Shown in pieces: positions 33,106 through 41,671 of a stretch of 64,000 bases of DNA (position 1 is its first letter; each line of letters begins with the position of its first letter). The position numbers and the translations under genes were made by a program. The DNA comes from Chitinophaga filiformis. GTDB taxonomy: Bacteria; Bacteroidota; Bacteroidia; Chitinophagales; Chitinophagaceae. The stretch lies in the NCBI RefSeq assembly GCF_023100805.1, contig NZ_CP095855.1:1054001-1118000 (forward strand). The letters run 5' to 3'. The notes beneath the pieces were generated by a model. It saw only the letters and a program-made list of their open reading frames with translations. It made no database searches and had not been told where the DNA came from.

Positions 33106-34734
33106 CTAATATCCTACGTTCTGATGAATATTCGGATATGCTTCAAGCACCGACTGAGGGATAGGCAGCAATGCATGCTTGTCCTGGTAACCCTTGCTGC
33201 CAAGTACTGTTTTTGCATCGTTATAAAGCACCAGGCGGGCGTAACGGAACCCTTCTCTGTACAATTCTTCTTTATACAGGATCTTTAATTCATTTCTTGT
33301 CTCATCCAGGGTTTTAAGCGTAATAGCAGGTTTTTTGCCCCTTGTGCGCACAATGTTGATCGCCTCATTGGCGCCGCTAAGGTCTTCCAACAGGATCTTA
33401 CCCATCGCCCTGAGCAGGTAGGTTTCGGTATAACGGATAGCCGGACAGAAATTAACGGTCAACCCGCCGCGAACAAAGTAATCTTTAAAAGGAGTATTCA
33501 TACTCGCTGTGATATCCCATATGATCTCGTTGCTGGCGGGAGCGGTAAAGACCTTCGCTGAGTCGGCCAGTGCATACCTTTTTGTTGCAATGACTTTGTC
33601 TGTATAAGTGGTTGCATCGTTACCATTTATTTCAAACAGCGCAATTCTCGCCAGCAGCATATTGGCGCCGGCAGAAGTCATGTACCATGGCTTGCCTGCA
33701 GGGGCAGCATCCGGCAATCCCGGTAATGCATCGGTCAGATCTTTTTTGATATTGTACCTTGTCAGGTATATGCTACCGGGAGAAATGCCTACGGGCAGCA
33801 ACAGTTGTTCTGTCATCGGTAATGTTCCGAAATAGGTTTGCAGTTCAAGGTATAAAAATGCGCGGAAAGCCTTTAGCTGGGCAATAATGGCTGCTTTGTC
33901 GCCCTGTATTCCATTCAGGCTGGCCAACATTCTGTTCAACTGAAGGATGCTGGCATAATGGTTCTTCCAGGCACTTTCAATAATGCTGTTTGCCGGTGTG
34001 AATGTAAACTGGTCCAGTTCGCAAAAGCCGGCAGGCAGGTTGGCGATCTGGCAATCTGCGTCATCACTGAGCACTCCATCTACCATGACCATCTGCTGGT
34101 GGGCAGCACTGATCTTTGGATATTCATTTGAGAATGCTTCCTCTACCGCACTCAGTGTTGGATAGGCGTGATTCACGGTTCTTCCGATCAGTGCCCTGGC
34201 AGTATTGACAGAATCTTTTTTAACGGTGATCGTAAAGAATGGGGCTTCCGCCACATCGTCGTTGTTAATCATACCGTCGCCATTCAGGTCCCTGTATTTA
34301 AAATCGCCGGGGAGTACATTATTCTGTATCGGTTGCGTCGGATCCTTAATCTCAGCCTCTGACTGGAACAGGGTGTCGGATACCCTTGTCATATTCTGGG
34401 CGTCACGCCAGGTATTGGTCTTGCCTTCCTTGGTGGCCACCATAAAATAAACGCCTTCCGGAATATCCTTGAAAGAGACCACGCCACTGCCATTGGTGGT
34501 TGCTGTAAAGGCAGGTTTCTTCATGAGATAATCCTCCCTGGATGTAAAGAGTTCTACTGTTGCGCCATCTGCAGGCGTTCCTTTGGGTTGCTCGGGGCTC
34601 CATTGGGTAGCGTCCCATACAGTAATGCTGGCGGTAGGCTTCTGAGACGGCTGCTGCGGTTCAGGTGTTACTTTGTCATCATCTTTGCATGCCCAAAGAC
34701 TGCATGACAAGGCAAGGAATAATAATTTCTTCAT
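33106..34734 (-). CDS. SusD/RagB-like lipoprotein with N-terminal beta domain and EF-hand loop, copy 2
   Basis: 542 residues with the same arrangement as the downstream paralog: lipobox (SCSLWACKDD), beta domain (ITVWDATQWSPEQPKG, then GVVSFKDIPEGVYFMVA), calcium-type loop DLNGDGMINNDD, and a SusD-like domain ending LPIPQSVLEAYPNIHQNVGY. Both copies keep the phrases LSDDADC and CELDQFTF / CELDNFTF, with Cys pairs that may form disulfides. Each has its own terminator, so they are separately transcribed. The absence of a SusC partner suggests that they work with a distant transporter or have another surface role. Confidence 0.82.
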   Translation of the reverse strand: MKKLLFLALSCSLWACKDDDKVTPEPQQPSQKPTASITVWDATQWSPEQPKGTPADGATVELFTSREDYLMKKPAFTATTNGSGVVSFKDIPEGVYFMVATKEGKTNTWRDAQNMTRVSDTLFQSEAEIKDPTQPIQNNVLPGDFKYRDLNGDGMINNDDVAEAPFFTITVKKDSVNTARALIGRTVNHAYPTLSAVEEAFSNEYPKISAAHQQMVMVDGVLSDDADCQIANLPAGFCELDQFTFTPANSIIESAWKNHYASILQLNRMLASLNGIQGDKAAIIAQLKAFRAFLYLELQTYFGTLPMTEQLLLPVGISPGSIYLTRYNIKKDLTDALPGLPDAAPAGKPWYMTSAGANMLLARIALFEINGNDATTYTDKVIATKRYALADSAKVFTAPASNEIIWDITASMNTPFKDYFVRGGLTVNFCPAIRYTETYLLRAMGKILLEDLSGANEAINIVRTRGKKPAITLKTLDETRNELKILYKEELYREGFRYARLVLYNDAKTVLGSKGYQDKHALLPIPQSVLEAYPNIHQNVGY

Positions 34735-34824
34735 AAAGGTGTTGTTGGGAAACGAGGGTTTTTGTGAAAATTGTCCTGTTGTATATTGATTTTAGGTATA
34801 GGTTTTTCTTTTGTTCGGGTCTGT

Positions 34825-34832
34825 CAAAGATA
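34825..34832 (-). promoter_or_regulatory. -7 element of SusD-like gene 2
   Basis: The minus strand reads TATCTTTG, an exact match to TAnnTTTG, two bases beyond the T-run of the acs terminator. The leader would be about 85 bases. Confidence 0.5.
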
Positions 34833-34834
34833 CG

Positions 34835-34864
34835 AAAAAAGGGCTGAACATGTCAGCCCTTTTT
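34835..34864 (-). terminator. Terminator of acs
   Basis: AAAAAGGGCTGAcatgtTCAGCCCTTTTTT on the minus strand; a 9-base stem with T-run, 23 bases after the acs stop codon. Confidence 0.85.
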
Positions 34865-34886
34865 ATAATATGAAGGTTATTTTCTC

Positions 34887-36800
34887 TTAAAGTCTGCCTC
34901 TCTTGATCTCGTCTACCACTACCGGATCGAGTAGGGTGGAAGTGTCTCCCAGGTTGTCCAGTTCCCCTTCCGCTATTTTACGCAGGATGCGGCGCATGAT
35001 CTTGCCGGAACGTGTTTTGGGCAGGCCGCTTACAAACTGGATCTTGTCCGGTTTGGCAATCGGGCCGATGATGCGGGATACGGTCTGAAGAATATCTTTC
35101 TTGGTCAGCTCAGGATCGTGCATCTGTCTTTCAGTGATGACATAAGCATAGATGCCTTGGCCTTTGATATCGTGCGGATAGCCTACAACAGCACTTTCGA
35201 CTACGCCGGCGTGCATGTTAATAGCGTTTTCCACTTCAGCGGTGCCAATACGGTGGCCGCTTACGTTGAGTACATCATCTACACGGCCGGTGATGCGGTA
35301 GTAGCCGTCTTCATCGCGGAGGCAGCCGTCTCCCGTGAAATAGAGATTCTCGTAAGTAGCAAAGTAGGTAGTGCGGCAGCGTTCATGATCGCCATAGGTG
35401 GTACGCAGCATGCCCGGCCATGGGAATTTGATACAGAGGTTGCCATTTACGTTATTGCCTTTCACTTCTTTTCCATTCTCATCCACGAGAACAGGTTGTA
35501 TACCTGGCAGCGGGAGTGTGGCGTAGCCTGGTTTTTCTTTGGTGATGCCTGCAATAGGTGTGATCATGATACCACCGGTTTCGGTCTGCCACCAGGTGTC
35601 AACAATCGGGCAGCGTCCTTTACCGATATGATCTTTGAACCAATGCCATGCTTCCTCGTTAATAGGCTCACCCACGCTTCCGAGTTTCTTCAGTGAGCTC
35701 AGGTCTTTATGATTTACCGGGCCCAGTCCATAGCCCATAAGGCTGCGTATGGCAGTAGGCGCGGTATACAGGATATTAACACGGTATTTATCGACGATGG
35801 ACCATAAGCGGCCGGCATCGGGATAGGTAGGCACGCCCTCAAACATCAGCGTGGTAGCGCCGGCGCTGAGAGGGCCATATATGATGTAGCTATGACCGGT
35901 GATCCAACCTACGTCTGCAGTACAGAAGTAAACCTCACCCGGCTGATACTGGAATGTATTGACAAAGGTATAATTGGCGTATACCATGTAGCCGGCGCAG
36001 GTATGTACAACGCCTTTAGGTTTGCCGGTAGAGCCGGAAGTGTAAAGGATGAAGAGCATATCTTCTGCGTCCATTTCTTCGGCAGGGCATGGGGGATTGC
36101 CCATGGTTTCCACCTGTTTGATCTCATCTTCCCACCAAAGGTCGCGGCCTTTTATCATGCTGACAGGCGTACGTGTACGGGTACATACAATTACTTTTTT
36201 AACGGAAGGGCAGCCCATGAGTGCATCGTCGATCACTGACTTCAGCGGGATGTCTTTATTGCCGCGGAAAGCGCCATCACAAGTGATAACTAGGCTGGCC
36301 TGAGCATCCTGGATCCTGTCGGCAATGGACTGGGCGCTGAAACCACCGAATACCACGGAGTGAATAGCACCTATGCGGGCGCAGGCCAGTACTGCAATAG
36401 CCAGTTCTGGTATCATACCCATGTATATGCAGACGCGGTCTCCTTTTTTAACGCCATTGTTTTTCAGCACGTTAGCGAACTGGCATACTTTATTATAGAG
36501 ATCACGGTAAGTGATGACACGGTGGCGTTCTTCGGGGTCATTGGGTTCCCAGATAATGGCAGGTCTGTTTCCCAGTGTACCAAGGTGGCGGTCAAGGCAG
36601 TTTTCAGTGATATTCAGTTTACCACCGGTAAACCATTTCACATCGGGATCCTTAAAGTTCCATTCCAGCACTTTATCCCATTTGCGGCGCCAATAAAAGT
36701 GATCAGCTACATTCGCCCAGAAGCCTTCCGGGTCCATTACACTTTGCTGGTAGTTCTCTTGATACTCTTCTAAGCTCTTTATCTGGTACGGATAAGCCAT
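34887..36800 (-). CDS. acs: Acetyl-CoA synthetase
   Basis: Converts acetate, ATP and CoA to acetyl-CoA through acetyl-AMP. At 637 residues it has the usual length. Visible: the P-loop-like motif YTSGSTGKPKGVVHT (about 253-267), DTWWQTETGG, the hinge region YYRITGRVDDVLNVSGHRIGTAEVE, and the C-terminal KTRSGKIMRRILRKIA, which includes the lysine that is regulated by acetylation in related enzymes. It is monocistronic. A possible promoter (minus strand TAAATTTA, 36853-36860) lies upstream. Confidence 0.96.
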   Translation of the reverse strand: MAYPYQIKSLEEYQENYQQSVMDPEGFWANVADHFYWRRKWDKVLEWNFKDPDVKWFTGGKLNITENCLDRHLGTLGNRPAIIWEPNDPEERHRVITYRDLYNKVCQFANVLKNNGVKKGDRVCIYMGMIPELAIAVLACARIGAIHSVVFGGFSAQSIADRIQDAQASLVITCDGAFRGNKDIPLKSVIDDALMGCPSVKKVIVCTRTRTPVSMIKGRDLWWEDEIKQVETMGNPPCPAEEMDAEDMLFILYTSGSTGKPKGVVHTCAGYMVYANYTFVNTFQYQPGEVYFCTADVGWITGHSYIIYGPLSAGATTLMFEGVPTYPDAGRLWSIVDKYRVNILYTAPTAIRSLMGYGLGPVNHKDLSSLKKLGSVGEPINEEAWHWFKDHIGKGRCPIVDTWWQTETGGIMITPIAGITKEKPGYATLPLPGIQPVLVDENGKEVKGNNVNGNLCIKFPWPGMLRTTYGDHERCRTTYFATYENLYFTGDGCLRDEDGYYRITGRVDDVLNVSGHRIGTAEVENAINMHAGVVESAVVGYPHDIKGQGIYAYVITERQMHDPELTKKDILQTVSRIIGPIAKPDKIQFVSGLPKTRSGKIMRRILRKIAEGELDNLGDTSTLLDPVVVDEIKRGRL

Positions 36801-37014
36801 AGCTGCAATCAGTTTTTGTTGGTCATTATAAATAACGTGTTATCAATCTGCAGCTTAAATTTAGTAAAAATGGCCAATAGTCAATAACAATCCTGTATAT
36901 GTGCAAAAAGAGTAAAAAGGGGCTTGGTACGGGGTTCTTCCGCTATTGAGATCCTGGAAGAGAGCTAACAAAACTCTAAAGAAGGGCATAGGCATGAAAT
37001 GTCCGGAGACTTAA

Positions 37015-37311
37015 TTACTTCCTAATTGGTTTTTTCCTGTATTTCTCACAGTATTGCCAGAAGCTCTCATACACTTCGTCAAGGATCGCAATGATCTTTT
37101 CTTTTTCTGCATTGCTAAGATTAGGCGTAATCCTTTCTTTGTCGCTACCGGGTTTTAATGCGCTACGCATCTTACGATAGAAGGTCGGAATGCTCCAGGC
37201 GCATTCTTCGCATACGCGTTCACGGAAATAGATAGGCAAGTTGATCATCCTTGAATGCACATCCTGTAGTAAATTGCTCGGATGTGTTGTCGAAGGCATT
37301 GTTTTTTTCAT
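37015..37311 (-). CDS. Small hypothetical protein (98 residues)
   Basis: A basic soluble protein without signal peptide or membrane segment. The middle reads INLPIYFRERVCEECAWSIPTFYRKMRSAL and the C-terminal half LSNAEKEKIIAILDEVYESFWQYCEKYRKKP looks helical. The first part could be a small helix-turn-helix (CAWSIPTFYRKMR resembles a recognition-helix segment), but I do not recognise a family. It is divergent from a double-HTH regulator across an AT-rich 394-base gap and may be controlled with it. Confidence 0.55.
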   Translation of the reverse strand: MKKTMPSTTHPSNLLQDVHSRMINLPIYFRERVCEECAWSIPTFYRKMRSALKPGSDKERITPNLSNAEKEKIIAILDEVYESFWQYCEKYRKKPIRK

Positions 37312-37705
37312 TTTGATTGATTTTGATTAAATGTGTTAACGATTAATTGAGAGTTTTTCATCGCTGTACTAATTATGATTGTGGTATAAGCAAATATATT
37401 TATAAACCTCTTATCCTGAAAAAATTTGCACAACTATATTTGAAAAATATTATCTCCTTTTTAATTCACTAATAAACAATTACTTATATAGTTTATTTTA
37501 TGTATAGTGAAAAATATTGTCAACATTTTTACCCGGAGAAGATCGTAGACGGAATTGTTATCTGCAAATGACAGCGTTCCTGCATTATTAAGGAGATAAC
37601 TATATTGTCTATATGAATTTCCAATTGTGATAATGAAATGGAAATTATTATTATATTGTATGAATTGCACACCAATGCAATCCACTGTTAGTAAAATATA
37701 GCATA
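37312..37705. other. AT-rich divergent intergenic region
   Basis: A 394-base stretch clearly richer in A and T than its surroundings, between the small gene at 37015 and the regulator at 37706. A 74-codon minus-strand frame (37461-37685) is rich in Ile, Asn and Tyr and looks like a by-product of base composition. No exact TAnnTTTG or inverted repeat stood out. Confidence 0.45.
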
Positions 37706-38329
37706 ATGTCCAGGTTAATCCACATGGGCCAACGCCTTAAACAAGTATTAAAGCAGAAGAAAATTAAGATAGTTGACTTTGCCGATATGGCAGGCTTCAC
37801 CAACCAGATTGCGCATTATCACCTGCGTAAAAGTGATATGAAGCGGAGCACGCTCGAAAAATTTTGTGAGATTATCGGTATTACTCCCGAAGAGTTTTAT
37901 GAATGGAACAGCGTTCCTTCCTCCAACGGTGAAAAAGGTAGCGAGAGCACAGTATTACATCATGGCGGCCGTCTGATGGAGCTTATCGGAGAGCGGGGCC
38001 TGAATAAAACGAGACTCGCCAAACGCCTGGGGATGAGCAGGAGAACGATGTACAATCTTTTTGAAAAAGAGATTTTCGGTGCCGAAGAACTGGACAGAGT
38101 GGTCCGTGCCCTGGAGATGACGACCAACGCATTTCTGCATCCCGGCTCTATGGAAGATTCAAGACAGGCAGAGAATGACGAAATGCTCGCACTCAGGGAG
38201 AAATACTACAAGCTGCTGGAAGAGCATAACCAGTTACTGAAAAGTTATTCTTCCCTCAAAGAAGGACTTGAAAGCGCTAAAAAAGACATTTTGCAGTTAC
38301 GTAAGCAGGCCCGTTCAAAAAAAGGATAG
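37706..38329 (+). CDS. Regulator with two HTH domains and a coiled coil
   Basis: 207 residues. Two XRE-like helix-turn-helix units are recognisable: the first at about 8-65 (GQRLKQVLKQKKIKIVDFADMAGFTNQIAHYHLRKSDMKRSTLEKFCEIIGITPEEFYEW) and the second at about 86-140 (GRLMELIGERGLNKTRLAKRLGMSRRTMYNLFEKE). The C-terminal 50 residues (about 155-205) form a likely coiled coil with heptad Leu (YYKLLEEHNQLLKSYSSLKEGLESAKKDILQLRK). Two DNA-binding units plus dimerisation suggest recognition of a long or paired operator. The targets are unknown; the divergent small gene is the nearest candidate. Confidence 0.75.
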   Translation: MSRLIHMGQRLKQVLKQKKIKIVDFADMAGFTNQIAHYHLRKSDMKRSTLEKFCEIIGITPEEFYEWNSVPSSNGEKGSESTVLHHGGRLMELIGERGLNKTRLAKRLGMSRRTMYNLFEKEIFGAEELDRVVRALEMTTNAFLHPGSMEDSRQAENDEMLALREKYYKLLEEHNQLLKSYSSLKEGLESAKKDILQLRKQARSKKG

Positions 38330-38497
38330 TCGGGATATACCATATCTCTTATAAAGACACTATACACACGCATTAACCATATTCTTTTCACTTTCAATAC
38401 GGTTCAGAAAGGGGTTCCCAGGTTTTTATGGTGTAATGAAATTATTATAGTTTTACGTAAAGTACTATAATGATAATGGTATTATCAAACCTTGTTG

Positions 38498-38944
38498 ATG
38501 AACTATCTGCCCAATGCGTTTGAACCTCCGGTGTGGTACCTGGTAATGCCTGTCTGTGGCGCTACGGAAGAAGTGTTCACCGGGAAACGGTATGCCGATA
38601 TCCTGGCCGCCAGGTTGAATAATGACCAGCGAAATGCACTGATAAAGGTCGAGGACTATACTTTTCTACCTTCCAGCGTACACTTAATGATCCGGGAGGT
38701 GGCGCTTTCCCTTGACATGTGGTGGCCTGCATTCATGGAGGCCGTCCTGGAAGAGCTGAATAAAAAATGGCCCGGGGGAGGTCTGTTGTGGTGCAGTTAT
38801 ACCTCCGAACGTATTGCGGATGAGAAAGCATTTGAACACCGGGCCTATGAGTTATTGTACCTGCCAGTATGGAAAGGTCTTGCCAGGGATCCTGAAGGCT
38901 ATGCCTATAATAGTGTGAACAACAGGGCGAACATTGACCTGTAG
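38498..38944 (+). CDS. Degenerate REP-type (Y1) transposase, probably domesticated
   Basis: 148 residues from ATG 38498. The layout follows the TnpA_REP/Y1 transposase fold: DYTFLPSSVHLMIREV aligns with the family segment YxxMPNHVHLLI, and YELLYLPVWKGLARDPEGYAYNSVNNRANIDL with the family end YIHNNPVKAGLVxxPExYxYSSAxxY. The first His of the HxH metal site is replaced by Ser (SVH instead of HVH), so DNA cleavage should be lost. The length is close to intact members and the frame is not broken, which favours a retained but repurposed protein. It converges on the nucleotidase gene with two bases between. Confidence 0.6.
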   Translation: MNYLPNAFEPPVWYLVMPVCGATEEVFTGKRYADILAARLNNDQRNALIKVEDYTFLPSSVHLMIREVALSLDMWWPAFMEAVLEELNKKWPGGGLLWCSYTSERIADEKAFEHRAYELLYLPVWKGLARDPEGYAYNSVNNRANIDL

Positions 38945-38946
38945 GC

Positions 38947-39468
38947 TTATAGTAACAATGCGCCCACTTCCTCCCAGTTGTTGACCCTTTTAAAATCAGT
39001 TATATGAATGTTGTGCGGAGCGGTGAACATCAGCGCCTCTCCCTTGAATGGCTGCAGGTTCTTTACATGATCGTCTATCATATAGTCTGCCTGCACAATT
39101 GTCTTTGATCCGCAGAAGACAATGTTCTGCCAGCTTATAAACGGATAGAACTCTGCCAGCCATTCCAGCTTCTCGGGTAATGAATTAGGGAACTCCATTG
39201 CGGCAGATACGATGAACACCTCATGTTTATCATACAAAGCTTTGATCACTTCCTGGCTGTCTTTTATAACCGGCTTTGTTCTGAAAAAGCCCGGCTCATA
39301 CAGGAATCCGCGGATCACTTCCTTGCCATGAGGGAACCCGGAGGTTTCCGGTTGTCCGTATAATGACGCTTTATCTACCTGCACGCCATAGCGTTCGGCA
39401 TACCAGTTAATATACTGCTGGGTAGTATCTGCCATAACGCCGTCCATGTCTATTGCAATTCTTGCCAT
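38947..39468 (-). CDS. 5'(3')-deoxyribonucleotidase-like HAD phosphatase
   Basis: 173 residues, matching the NT5C family (5'-nucleotidase, cytosolic/deoxy type). HAD motifs: IAIDMDGVMADT (motif I, nucleophile Asp and acid Asp), VSAAMEF (motif II, Ser), a Lys in LPEKLEWL, and YMIDDHVKNL (motif IV). It should dephosphorylate deoxyribonucleoside monophosphates and help balance dNTP pools. The promoter overlaps the spacer shared with the divergent DeoR-type regulator, which may control it. Confidence 0.87.
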   Translation of the reverse strand: MARIAIDMDGVMADTTQQYINWYAERYGVQVDKASLYGQPETSGFPHGKEVIRGFLYEPGFFRTKPVIKDSQEVIKALYDKHEVFIVSAAMEFPNSLPEKLEWLAEFYPFISWQNIVFCGSKTIVQADYMIDDHVKNLQPFKGEALMFTAPHNIHITDFKRVNNWEEVGALLL

Positions 39469-39481
39469 ATTCTGCTGTTTT

Positions 39482-39560
39482 TTGCAAAGTTACCCATTTT
39501 ACTGAAAATACATAGCATGATATTGCAGAATGTTTCATATTTTTGCAGGAAATTGCAAGA
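39482..39560. promoter_or_regulatory. Four phased TTGCARRR repeats, candidate operator
   Basis: TTGCAAAG (39482-39489), TTGCAGAA (39523-39530), TTGCAGGA (39543-39550) and TTGCAAGA (39553-39560) are direct repeats whose last three starts are 20 and 10 bases apart, placing them on one face of the helix. They lie between the divergent nucleotidase and DeoR-type genes. The plus-strand -7 element TATTTTTG (39538-39545) overlaps the third repeat. Confidence 0.45.
39485..39492 (-). promoter_or_regulatory. -7 element of the nucleotidase gene
   Basis: The minus strand reads TAACTTTG, exact match; it overlaps the first TTGCA repeat at 39482-39489. Confidence 0.5.
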
Positions 39561-39562
39561 TT

Positions 39563-40309
39563 ATGCTGAAAGAAGAGCGTTTTGATTATATACTCAGGAA
39601 GTTGCAGACGGACCATAAGGTATTGCATACAGAGTTGAGTAATGATCTGCAGGTATCAGAAGATACCGTGCGGCGCGACCTGGAAGTACTGGCCCAGAAC
39701 GGGTTGCTGATCAAGGTCAGGGGAGGCGCTATTCCGCATTCTCCCAATCCCTTTGCCTTCAATGAGCGTATCCTGCTCCATGAGGACGATAAAAGGGCCA
39801 TTGCTACCAAGGCATTGTCCTTTTTGCATAATGGACAGACCATTATTATGGACGGTGGTACTTCTACCTATGCCCTCGTAAAATTATTTCCCCCCAGCCT
39901 GCAGCTTACCGTAGTAACACCCAGTATTCCTATTGCCATGCAGTTGATGGAGCATCCGGAAGTGGAGGTGATACTCACAGGCGGCAGGATCTTCAAGAGC
40001 TCGCAGGTGACTTCCGGACTGGATACCATCAGGATGCTGGAAAAATTACGGGCTGATATCTGCTTTATGGGAGTATGTAGTTTGCATACTGAAGTGGGAG
40101 TAACAGGACCGGATATGGATGAAGCGGCGGTGAAGAATGTAATGGTGCAGTCGGCCAATAAGGTGATTGCCCTGGTGACCAGCGATAAGATGGGAACCGC
40201 AGAACCTTATAAAGTATGTAATATAACTGCAATGGATACGATCATAACCGACGAAGCCGGCCTGGCGCTGGCTTTGCCTTACCGCCAGCTGGGAATAAAT
40301 GTTATCTGA
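39563..40309 (+). CDS. DeoR/GlpR-family transcriptional repressor
   Basis: 248 residues from ATG 39563; the frame opens 11 codons earlier, but that part lies in the promoter. The N terminus holds the winged HTH of DeoR proteins (MLKEERFDYILRKLQTDHKVLHTELSNDLQVSEDTVRRDLEVLAQNGLLIKVRGGA). The sugar-phosphate-sensing DeoRC domain follows with MDGGTSTYAL, ILTGGRI and the FMGVCSLHTEVGVTGPDMDEAAVKNVM segment. The effector should be a phosphorylated sugar or related metabolite. It probably forms an operon with the MFS transporter 39 bases downstream. Confidence 0.92.
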   Translation: MLKEERFDYILRKLQTDHKVLHTELSNDLQVSEDTVRRDLEVLAQNGLLIKVRGGAIPHSPNPFAFNERILLHEDDKRAIATKALSFLHNGQTIIMDGGTSTYALVKLFPPSLQLTVVTPSIPIAMQLMEHPEVEVILTGGRIFKSSQVTSGLDTIRMLEKLRADICFMGVCSLHTEVGVTGPDMDEAAVKNVMVQSANKVIALVTSDKMGTAEPYKVCNITAMDTIITDEAGLALALPYRQLGINVI

Positions 40310-40348
40310 CAAAAAGCCAACCTTTAGTATTTCAAAGTATTAACAAAT

Positions 40349-41500
40349 ATGGAATTGACAATCGGTCATTCGTACAAAAGAACTACACGCATTGCCGTAA
40401 GCGCCTTGTTTTTTCTGACTGGACTATGCTTTTCGAGCTGGGCCTCCAGGATTCCGGCCATACAGGAAAAGCTACACCTCTCCGAAGGAGCACTGGGTAG
40501 CATGTTACTGGCGCTGCCTATCGGGTCTATGTTATCCATGCCGGTGGCTGGCGTACTTGTAAGTAAATATGGCAGCCGCCAGGTATTGATGGTTGCCGGA
40601 TTATTATACGCAGGCATATTGCCGACACTGGGCCTGACCCAGGCAAGCTGGCAGTTATTTGGTTGCCTGGTATTGTTCGGCTTTTGTGGCAACATGGCCA
40701 ATATCGCGGTAAATACTCAGGCCGTGCTTGTGGAAGCCATGTACGGCCGTTCTATTATGGCCTCCTTTCACGGACTCTGGAGCCTGGGAGGTTTCGCCGG
40801 GGCATCTATCGGCTCCGTGATGGCTGCAATGGCCATAGTGCCTTACCAGCACTTCCTGTTTATCCTGGTGCTGGGCATCATTATTGTCGGCGTTGCTATC
40901 AGGTATGCCGTAACACACGATGCGCCGACCGGAGCACAAAAGCAGCCCTTACTTGCCTGGCCCGATAAGATCCTGCTGACCCTGGGAGTTATTGCCTTTT
41001 GCTCTATGATCTGCGAAGGGACAATGTTTGACTGGAGCGGTGTATATTTCAAAAAAGTTGTAGGCGCTTCAGAGAAAACTGCTGGTCTGGGTTATACAGC
41101 TTTTATGAGTACGATGGCCGCCTTCCGCTTTGTGGCCGACTGGCTGACAGTACGTTTCGGCACAAAGCGGATGTTGCAGCTGAGTGGCGCACTGACGGCA
41201 GGTGGATTGCTGATAGCGGTAACATTGCCATATTTCGTCACGGCTATATTCGGCTTCCTGCTGGTAGGTGCGGGCGTATCTTCAGTAGTGCCGCTGGTAT
41301 ATAGTGCAGCAGGCCGGAGTAAGCCATCTGCTCCCGGTATGGCCCTGGCGGCGGTATCTACCATAGGTTACCTGGGTTTCCTGGCCGGGCCTCCGTTGAT
41401 AGGATTTGTGGCACAGGCAACAAGCCTGCGGATCTCGTTTACCATTATTGCCCTGATGGGTATGTGTATCGCTGTAATGAGCAAGAAAGTGAAAGCGTAA
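40349..41500 (+). CDS. MFS transporter (YbjJ-like)
   Basis: 383 residues with about twelve membrane segments. It opens with RIAVSALFFLTGLCFSSWASRIPAIQEKLHLSEGALGSMLL, characteristic of the YbjJ-like branch of the major facilitator superfamily, and carries a loop 2-3 motif (GVLVSKYGSRQVLMVAG). These transporters are often placed beside sugar or sugar-phosphate regulators; the substrate is unknown. Coupling to the DeoR-type regulator suggests import or export of a sugar derivative or nucleoside. The nucleotidase divergent to the regulator supports a nucleoside link, as inference only. Confidence 0.87.
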   Translation: MELTIGHSYKRTTRIAVSALFFLTGLCFSSWASRIPAIQEKLHLSEGALGSMLLALPIGSMLSMPVAGVLVSKYGSRQVLMVAGLLYAGILPTLGLTQASWQLFGCLVLFGFCGNMANIAVNTQAVLVEAMYGRSIMASFHGLWSLGGFAGASIGSVMAAMAIVPYQHFLFILVLGIIIVGVAIRYAVTHDAPTGAQKQPLLAWPDKILLTLGVIAFCSMICEGTMFDWSGVYFKKVVGASEKTAGLGYTAFMSTMAAFRFVADWLTVRFGTKRMLQLSGALTAGGLLIAVTLPYFVTAIFGFLLVGAGVSSVVPLVYSAAGRSKPSAPGMALAAVSTIGYLGFLAGPPLIGFVAQATSLRISFTIIALMGMCIAVMSKKVKA

Positions 41501-41610
41501 GTTCCGGAGCTTGTATAAAAGTCGCGTAAAGTAACTATGCCTCAGGCGGACTATATGTCAGCAGTCTGAAAAATCAACTGCGCGTAGTTTATAAAAAAGA
41601 GGAGTGTTTT

Positions 41611-41647
41611 AGAAAAATAGAAGGGCTGATCATTATGATCAGCCCTT
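41611..41647 (-). terminator. Terminator of the lipoprotein gene
   Basis: GGGCTGATCAT-t-ATGATCAGCCC (41623-41645) is a perfect 11-base stem; the minus strand continues TTCTATTTTTC. Confidence 0.75.
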
Positions 41648-41671
41648 TGCTTATCATGAATAAAGAGATGA

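Noticed and set aside
37461..37685. 74-codon minus-strand frame in the AT-rich spacer
   Set aside because: Composition dominated by Ile, Asn and Tyr as expected from AT-rich non-coding DNA; no start context or similarity.
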